From Basidiobolus meristosporus CBS 931.73 (lineage: Eukaryota > Basidiobolomycota > Basidiobolomycetes > Basidiobolales > Basidiobolaceae), in assembly GCA_002104905.1 (NCBI GenBank), contig MCFE01000460.1, forward strand, positions 1 through 64,000: a stretch of 64,000 nt of DNA, given 5' to 3'. A program made the translations under genes and the position numbers. Shown in pieces: positions 58,366 to 64,000 of the stretch (within the stretch, counting starts at the first letter, position 1; each line of letters begins with the position of its first letter). The notes beneath the pieces were generated by a model. That model was not told the DNA's origin and searched no databases. It saw nothing but the letters and a program-made list of their open reading frames with translations.

Positions 58366-58440
58366 TACGAGAACCATTGCAGTGGTAACCTTTCTAAAAG
58401 AGAACCTCTCAATCATTTTTCATATAACTGAAAGTGTCTG

Positions 58441-59040
58441 ATGCTTCGATTCATTATTTTCTCGTTCTTTGCACTCTGCTTATCGTTACTTGTAGTAGCG
58501 CAGCGCGTTGACAATGAATTTATGCAAGAAATGGATACCATGGATGACAATTCACGTATCAATGAAGAATTCGAGGAAAATGAAAGATTCAGTAGAAGGC
58601 GCGAGGCTGAAGAAGAAGAAATGGAGGACGGGAGATTAGCTAGCGTAAGGGGTGAGTTTCAGCGTCTTCCGAATAACGACGAGATAGACGACTTCCCAGT
58701 TGACCGAAATCGTCTACCTTTGCCTCAGAGAGGTAGGATTGGCCGGCCAAATCGTGGCGCCTTTGCGGATATCAACAGAGATAGGGGGGATAATATTGGG
58801 TTCAGAGGCACATTTGACAGGCAGCCAAGTAGATTTAGGGAAAATGAGCCAAATAGAGGCCAGCAATTTTTAGATAATGGAGTTCCAGAACCACACGATA
58901 TGCCTTGGAATGGAATGCCATTCATGAACAGGCCTATGCAAAACCCTAGAGATTGCATCGTTTTGACCCTAAACAATGGTGCTGTTTGCCTTGATCCAAA
59001 GTCTTTTGGTAATGGAGACCAGCCACTGCCTCAGGATTAA
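58441..59040 (+). CDS. Secreted acidic/Arg-rich protein, member B of a tandem pair
   Basis: 199 residues, single exon. Signal peptide at residues 1-20 (MLRFIIFSFFALCLSLLVVA). The middle is disordered and of mixed charge: acidic segments (EEEMEDGRLA) and an Arg/Gly/Asn-rich segment (RGRIGRPNRGAFADINRDRG). The C-terminus carries the shared signature NPRDCIVLTLNNGAVCLDPK followed by SFGNG, as in the gene at 57369. The two mature-part cysteines lie only there. The paralogues are on the same strand with 442 bp between them. The pattern of a fixed C-terminal module behind a fast-changing linker is typical of secreted proteins under diversifying pressure. Function unknown. Confidence 0.75.
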   Translation: MLRFIIFSFFALCLSLLVVAQRVDNEFMQEMDTMDDNSRINEEFEENERFSRRREAEEEEMEDGRLASVRGEFQRLPNNDEIDDFPVDRNRLPLPQRGRIGRPNRGAFADINRDRGDNIGFRGTFDRQPSRFRENEPNRGQQFLDNGVPEPHDMPWNGMPFMNRPMQNPRDCIVLTLNNGAVCLDPKSFGNGDQPLPQD

Positions 59041-59355
59041 AAAAAACGTAACCCTACCATGCCATCTCTAGATGCAAATCAATTACATGGTATCACTACA
59101 TATATCCCCTGTATTCTTCTATCTCCTTGTCAGGACCCTATCGATATTAAAGTCGTAACTATGATTTAATTAGAATTCCTGCTACATCAGTGTCCATCTA
59201 TTGCTAAGCCATCTATCTGGTGCTCGGTCGAGAATACATACAGTCAGATGAATCACCAACCAATGCACGGTTTATAGTAAGGAAGATACTTCATAGTATT
59301 GGGCTCCAGGCAAGAGTTGTGTCAACAAATAGAGGTAAGCTGCTTTATATTATCA

Positions 59356-60466
59356 TTAAGCAAAGTTGGTATTCAAGTATTGAACGAATAATTCAGCAAT
59401 TCTAGAGATGTCCAAAATGGTGTGCATCTTGTTAATGTTGATGAATTGCCTACGAAGTCGTCGAAGCTCTGCCAGCGTAATGGAACGAGCAGGCAATTGG
59501 ACCTTGATCGAAGAATTTGAAATGGATACTGCATAGGAACCCAGGTTATTCTTCTGCTCCTCAAGAACCGCATTCACTATTTCTTGGGTTACTTTGTCAA
59601 GCTCATATAAATAATTGGTCTCCGTTACAGGTTTCTAAGTATAGTCGATGCCATTAGCCGACATGCGAGATTCGCAAAGTCATATTGAATGCTCCATCTA
59701 GATTTTACTTACCGACACTGTAGAAAGATTTGGAGGAGGGGCCTTTTTTAACACAATTGCACTCCAAATATCCTCAGCAGGTACGGTCGCATCTTCCCAG
59801 AGTACAGTGAATAAAGGAGAATCCCATTTGTTTTTGGCTTCAGGCTCTTCATATCTGGTTACAAGTTCATCAAAGCTATTGATGTAATAAGTTAATAACA
59901 AACTTCAGAAAACATGACATAACACAACTACATTTGTGGATCGTATCCATCCGAACGCTCACTATTCCATTGCTTTGCTTTGTCTATTGGAACACCGCAA
60001 TGTACCTGTATATACAGATCAAGAGCCAGAAAAGGTAAGAATGCATGAAGAGTATGAATCTACGAAGTTGTTGCATACCACACAATGTGGAGTACCCATA
60101 GCTCTGGCCACACAGTACATTTGATAACGGAAGCCTTTGATATAGTTCATCGCATCGGCTATAACAATGTCATCTTTGGTTAGGGAACGCTCGATGGCCG
60201 AAATTAAAGCTCCCCGAGCTTTCTTCTCTTCAGCAGCAGCTAGTTGAGAATCCATGTTTAACGGTTTGGCTCCTTCATGTATTAATCAACGCTAAACACT
60301 TACCTCTATAAGCTTCTTTACTTACATGCAAGGTCTCGTCATTGATCAAATGTATACGAAAGTTCTTTTTTTCTTGTTGACATTTCTCTTCTAAAAACCT
60401 TTTTATCTCTAAAGCACGAGTTGTTTTACCACTAGATGGTATTCCGCTTATAATAATTAAAGGCAT
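59356..60466 (-). CDS. KTI12: Kti12-type P-loop chaperone for tRNA wobble-modification (Elongator)
   Basis: A tRNA-binding ATPase that works with Elongator in modifying wobble uridine of tRNAs. Five exons on - (60304-60466, 60079-60272, 59932-60005, 59713-59875, 59356-59634) give 290 residues. The P-loop is at the start: IISGIPSSGKTT, a PSTK/Kti12 form. It is followed by LINDETLHVSKEAYR and the Kti12 block RSLTKDDIVIADAMNYIKGFRYQMYC. C-terminal landmarks are WDSPLFTVLWED and LRRLRRQFININK. The first intron is only 31 nt. If it were not removed the frame would stop within 8 codons, so it is probably real. Three further introns are longer. Confidence 0.95.
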
Positions 60467-61525
60467 CTTTTCGTTGTATCCTCTGTTAAGGCGGAAATAC
60501 AGGCTCTTGTGGGTAGTGTGGACAAACGATTTGTACGGGTCTGGCTTCGATCGTAAAAAAAATCATCTAGATGAGAATTTGGATAAGAAAATCAGAATAT
60601 TTTCCAAGCAATATAACCAGGCTAAGGATTGATCGATTCCCCAAGCTGTAAAGGAGCAGCTCTTCCACAAATAATTAATCTTAACGGGAGTAGAAGCATA
60701 GGCAAATTTTGGTGCCCAGACATATGTATAGAATCGAAAAGCAGAGTACATGTAAATCAATGGAGGCTACAGTGCTTGCTACTTGCATAAGACTTGGATA
60801 ATGTTTTCACAAATCATCTCGAACCAGAGGAAAGTTCAAGTGCTAGATTATTACGTTTACAATCCTGCTTCTGTGTTGCTAAAACTGGGATAAATCGTAG
60901 CTTAGTGGCGATTACCATTACGATACTACAAATCGATAAGCCCGTTTTAAGCCAATCTATGTGTAAGAACTTGGAAAACTGAAGCATCTGAAATTAAGCA
61001 TGAATCCCTTATGGCGTCTTGATATCGACTCATGAAGTGTAGTAATATGGATAGCAAGGTCTCGGCCGGTATGTCTCAAAATTCCTGATGCTCAGCGTAG
61101 TTGGCATCTGGTTGATTTCAATGAATCCTAATGTATTGCCGAGTACTAGGGATCCAAGACACTTCAAACACATAATATCCCAAAGCTGTGATCGGTCATT
61201 GGTAAGCACTGGTTTACACAGGCATCCAGTAGTGTGAGGGTGTCGTCAACAGAACTGATGCACTTTGCACCCTCAAGCCAATGTAAATGCTTCAATCTAA
61301 TATATCTATTTACAGCATTCTGAAGATATTGATTCGTCGTCAACTAAGGTTTACGAAATGCCATGTATTTCCCCTCTATAAGCAACCCAATTGAGGTATA
61401 CTACGTTGCTGTGCAAGCCTTTGGAACCATTGATGATTTTGACGAATCAGTTGATGTAGCGCATAGAATGCCATGTTTATCTTTCATCTGGCTGGTTGTC
61501 ACCAAAGTACACTCCGATTTTCCTT
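60467..61525. other. Intergenic between divergent KTI12 and MBOAT genes
   Basis: AT-rich, only short frames. It should hold both promoters. Confidence 0.45.
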
Positions 61526-61533
61526 TATAAAGA
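61526..61533 (+). promoter_or_regulatory. TATA box of the MBOAT gene
   Basis: TATAAAGA, 52 nt before the ATG at 61585. Confidence 0.5.
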
Positions 61534-61584
61534 TCCTTCTCCATCCGTGTCCAGCACCCTACGCCTTGTATACTAGTACCGATC

Positions 61585-63081
61585 ATGGATGCACTAAGCG
61601 CCTCGTTAGGAATCCCTCTATCTACTTTCAAGCTACTTGGAACCATAATCCTGGCCTATCCAGTGGCGCTCGTTTACCGCACATTTTACCTCAACCCAAC
61701 GGAGGCGAAAGGTGAAGTGCAGCGTAATTTGTACGTTATTACAACTGGTTTAGCGCTCTCTCTATTTTTCTCTGGCAAGGATATCATCCATTCTTTAATC
61801 ACAGTTACCTTTACTTGGACGGCATGTAAGCTGCTCGAAAAGCAGAGAGCTCTGGCAGTGGCGATTTGTTTTTTGTTTAATATGATATACCTACTGGGAG
61901 GTTACTATTCAAACTCATTGGAAACTTATGATATCACTTGGACTATGCCGCAATGCATACTTTGTCTCAGGATGATTGGTCTATCTTGGGATTTCTACGA
62001 TGGTCGTCATGAAAGTACAAGCAAGGTGGAGCAAAACCCCCCCAAGGATAAGGAGCCTGACTCTACACCCAGAAGTCCAACAGTCAAACAGCCATCCAAC
62101 ACTCCAGCCTCGTTCATTGATGCTGCATTGCCTACTCTTCCTCCTTATTTAGAAGTTTTGGGATATTCCTATTTCTTTGGTGCATTCTTGATCGGCCCCC
62201 AGTTCTCTTTCTCACTCTATAAACGGTTTCTCAACCTTCAGCCCCAACCGAAAGATAACCACTCTCTACCGGATGGAGCATATACTCGCACACTTCGTTG
62301 CATAGGAGTCGGCGTATTTTATCTGGCTCTGCAACAGCTAATCGGCTCGCACTATCCAATGCTATTCACCACCACCACGAAATATGCACAGCTGCCATTT
62401 CTAGACAAGTTCATTTACATGTGGATAGCAGGGAAGTTTGTGATGAACAAATATTTAGGGGTCTGGACTTTAAATGAGGGTACTGGAGTGCTATGCGGAA
62501 TATCATTTAACGGCTACGACGAGGCAGGCAACCCACGCTGGGACTGCTTGGCTAATGTGGACATCTACAAATATGAGACAGCCACCTCGCTTACACAAAT
62601 AATCGAGTCGTTCAATATGAATACAAGTATCTGGAGCAAGTTATATGTTTTTAAGCGCCTGAAATTTATGGGAAACAAAAATCTTTCAACCTTCTTTACT
62701 CTTCTTTTTCTAGCAATTTGGCATGGGGTACATGCTGGGTATTTCCTTTGTTTTGCCACTGAATTCATAGATGTCATAGGCGAGCGCATCGGTGCTCAGC
62801 TTCTTGCTCCATATGTTCAATGGATGTACGTCTCCAATAGTAGATCCACCAAAGCTGCACTGTGCCGTCAAGCTCACAAGCTTTTCACCTGGTTCTTAAC
62901 TACTTCCGCTTTACACTACGCTGTCGTCCCATTGGAGTTGCTGCTGATGAGGGAAACTCTGGTTGCTTGGAGCCATGTATACTTCTTTGGCACATTTGCG
63001 ATATTTGGCCTGATAGCATTGGGTTCAGTTAAATCACAATTGGTCAAGAGAGAGAGGAGTGCCATCAAAAAGATCAATTGA
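61585..63081 (+). CDS. ALE1: MBOAT lysophospholipid acyltransferase (Ale1-like)
   Basis: 498 residues, no intron. A polytopic ER membrane enzyme of the MBOAT family that re-acylates lysophospholipids. Many hydrophobic helices are visible. The catalytic His380 is in LAIWHGVHAGY, and the other family landmark region, FNGYDEAGNPRWDCLANVDIYKYE, precedes it. A hydrophilic, Pro/Thr-rich segment (about residues 145-180) sits between helices 3 and 4. The end (KRERSAIKKIN) is a dilysine-like ER retrieval signal. Yeast Ale1 is longer (619 residues), mainly in the tail. The assignment to the lysophospholipid branch rather than Gup1 or sterol branches rests on the WD...NVDIYKYE segment. Confidence 0.92.
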   Translation: MDALSASLGIPLSTFKLLGTIILAYPVALVYRTFYLNPTEAKGEVQRNLYVITTGLALSLFFSGKDIIHSLITVTFTWTACKLLEKQRALAVAICFLFNMIYLLGGYYSNSLETYDITWTMPQCILCLRMIGLSWDFYDGRHESTSKVEQNPPKDKEPDSTPRSPTVKQPSNTPASFIDAALPTLPPYLEVLGYSYFFGAFLIGPQFSFSLYKRFLNLQPQPKDNHSLPDGAYTRTLRCIGVGVFYLALQQLIGSHYPMLFTTTTKYAQLPFLDKFIYMWIAGKFVMNKYLGVWTLNEGTGVLCGISFNGYDEAGNPRWDCLANVDIYKYETATSLTQIIESFNMNTSIWSKLYVFKRLKFMGNKNLSTFFTLLFLAIWHGVHAGYFLCFATEFIDVIGERIGAQLLAPYVQWMYVSNSRSTKAALCRQAHKLFTWFLTTSALHYAVVPLELLLMRETLVAWSHVYFFGTFAIFGLIALGSVKSQLVKRERSAIKKIN

Positions 63082-64000
63082 TGAACTACTATATACATCC
63101 TAGGTATTCGCCTCTGATGCATTATCTTTCTACTAATATTCTATACTCGTTTCACCCTTATGACCAATGGATATAAAGTTACCATCCTCATTCTCGATGA
63201 TCATTTCAGAGCTTACGCAGTAGTAGTATGCTGTGTTGTATGAATTCGCCATAAGCTCATTATGCTGAAAACAGTCACTTGCTGATACCTATAAATCCAG
63301 GCCAATAAATATAGCTCTAGCAAGACAGTATAGCAAATAACCGTGCTTTTGGCACTGCATAACTCAGATTCCATCAGATCTTGAAGTATTGTGAATTGTA
63401 TTACGAGTAATCAGCTTGGAACCTAATTGTTCATAAAGCTTAAAGTACTTTCTTGCCTATGAGATCAATGCTCATCTATTGGGAAAAAATTTCACATCGT
63501 ATTCACTGATTCTTGGAAATAACAAAAAAACTGAAATTTATCAGATTTTTCTCACTCGCCCAAAAGATACCATATTTTGCACATAACTTCCTATGGACTT
63601 CCTCTGAGCATTTTGATGATATGCTTTTTAAAGCTCACACTGAAGTGCAAGTATCTTGTTTCAGCTCTATTCATCTGGTGGTGAAAAATCACAATCACAA
63701 ATACTTCAAATCGCCTTCTTGATCACACTGCCCCCTATGTAAAATAAGAGTCTTGGGGGGGGGCAGGGTTAGGGGGGAGACAGTCACCAACAGGTGAAAT
63801 CTTTATTTCAGTTGAAACAAAGAAGCCAGCACTACTGTTGTAGCTTTGGTACAAGAGTGTGTAGCTGAGGGGAATTTGTAGGTAAGTTAATAAGAAGTGA
63901 TGATAGTTCTTCAGTGCTCAAGACACTGTTCAGTGGGAAGGGGGGTAGCAAGAGAGGTAAGAATGACTTGTGAACAACATTAATGAGGGGAATGTGATAA
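63082..64000. other. Intergenic; possible edge of another repeat at the right end
   Basis: AT-rich to about 63720. After that the sequence changes character: runs of nine and six G near 63755-63776, then GA- and GT-rich DNA up to the edge. It may be the end of another LTR element on -, with TTTATT (poly(A) signal reversed) near 63800. Not provable here. Confidence 0.3.

Overview
The window reads as nuclear DNA of a filamentous fungus. The protein genes are split by short GT-AG introns (31 to about 100 nt). There is a fungal-type Zn2Cys6 regulator, and the housekeeping genes (Vma3, Dbr1, Sm-F, Lag1-type ceramide synthase, class II PDE, RbAp46/48, Atg1, Kti12, MBOAT) are eukaryotic. The Zn2Cys6 N-terminus (NACINCQKACKKCDEGRPC) is a type I associate with early-diverging fungi (Mucoromycota/Zoopagomycota) as well as others, so that placement is only an inference. 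The DNA is AT-rich, gene-poor and loaded with retroelement debris. Several genes have a TATAAA-like box about 50-110 nt before the ATG.

Layout. 1-8.9 kb is retroelement territory: an old degenerate stretch, a 5'-truncated Ty1/copia element on + (2.3-6.05 kb), and two truncated copies of the same family on - (6.27-8.85 kb). 8.9-11.4 kb is intergenic with a more GC-rich, broken, gene-like patch. Then come V-ATPase subunit c (+), a possible small spliced orphan (-), a degenerate LTR, and DBR1 (+, nine exons). 17.7-20.4 kb looks empty. It is followed by a Zn2Cys6 factor (+), an eight-cysteine small secreted protein (-), Sm-F (-), an unrecognised 227-aa gene (-) and a cytochrome b561 (-). 29.57-34.61 kb is the most complete copia copy, with both LTRs, and it carries a solo LTR of its own family inserted antisense into gag. 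More LTR debris follows to 35.25 kb. The right half holds a ceramide synthase (+), a long empty stretch with another LTR relic, a membrane-anchored class II cAMP phosphodiesterase (-), a divergent protein kinase (-), RbAp46/48 (+) convergent with ATG1 (-), two tandem paralogous secreted acidic proteins (+), KTI12 (-) and an Ale1-type MBOAT acyltransferase (+).

The genes do not form one pathway. They are mostly conserved housekeeping genes with lineage-specific secreted proteins between them. The points I consider most worth following are: (1) the copia family, whose primer-binding site is complementary to the initiator-tRNA anticodon arm and whose gag ATG is the complement of that anticodon; (2) the secreted pair at 57.4-59.0 kb with a shared C-terminal two-cysteine signature; (3) repeated NPDEI acidic modules in DBR1; and (4) a protein kinase with no visible glycine loop and HMD in place of HRD.
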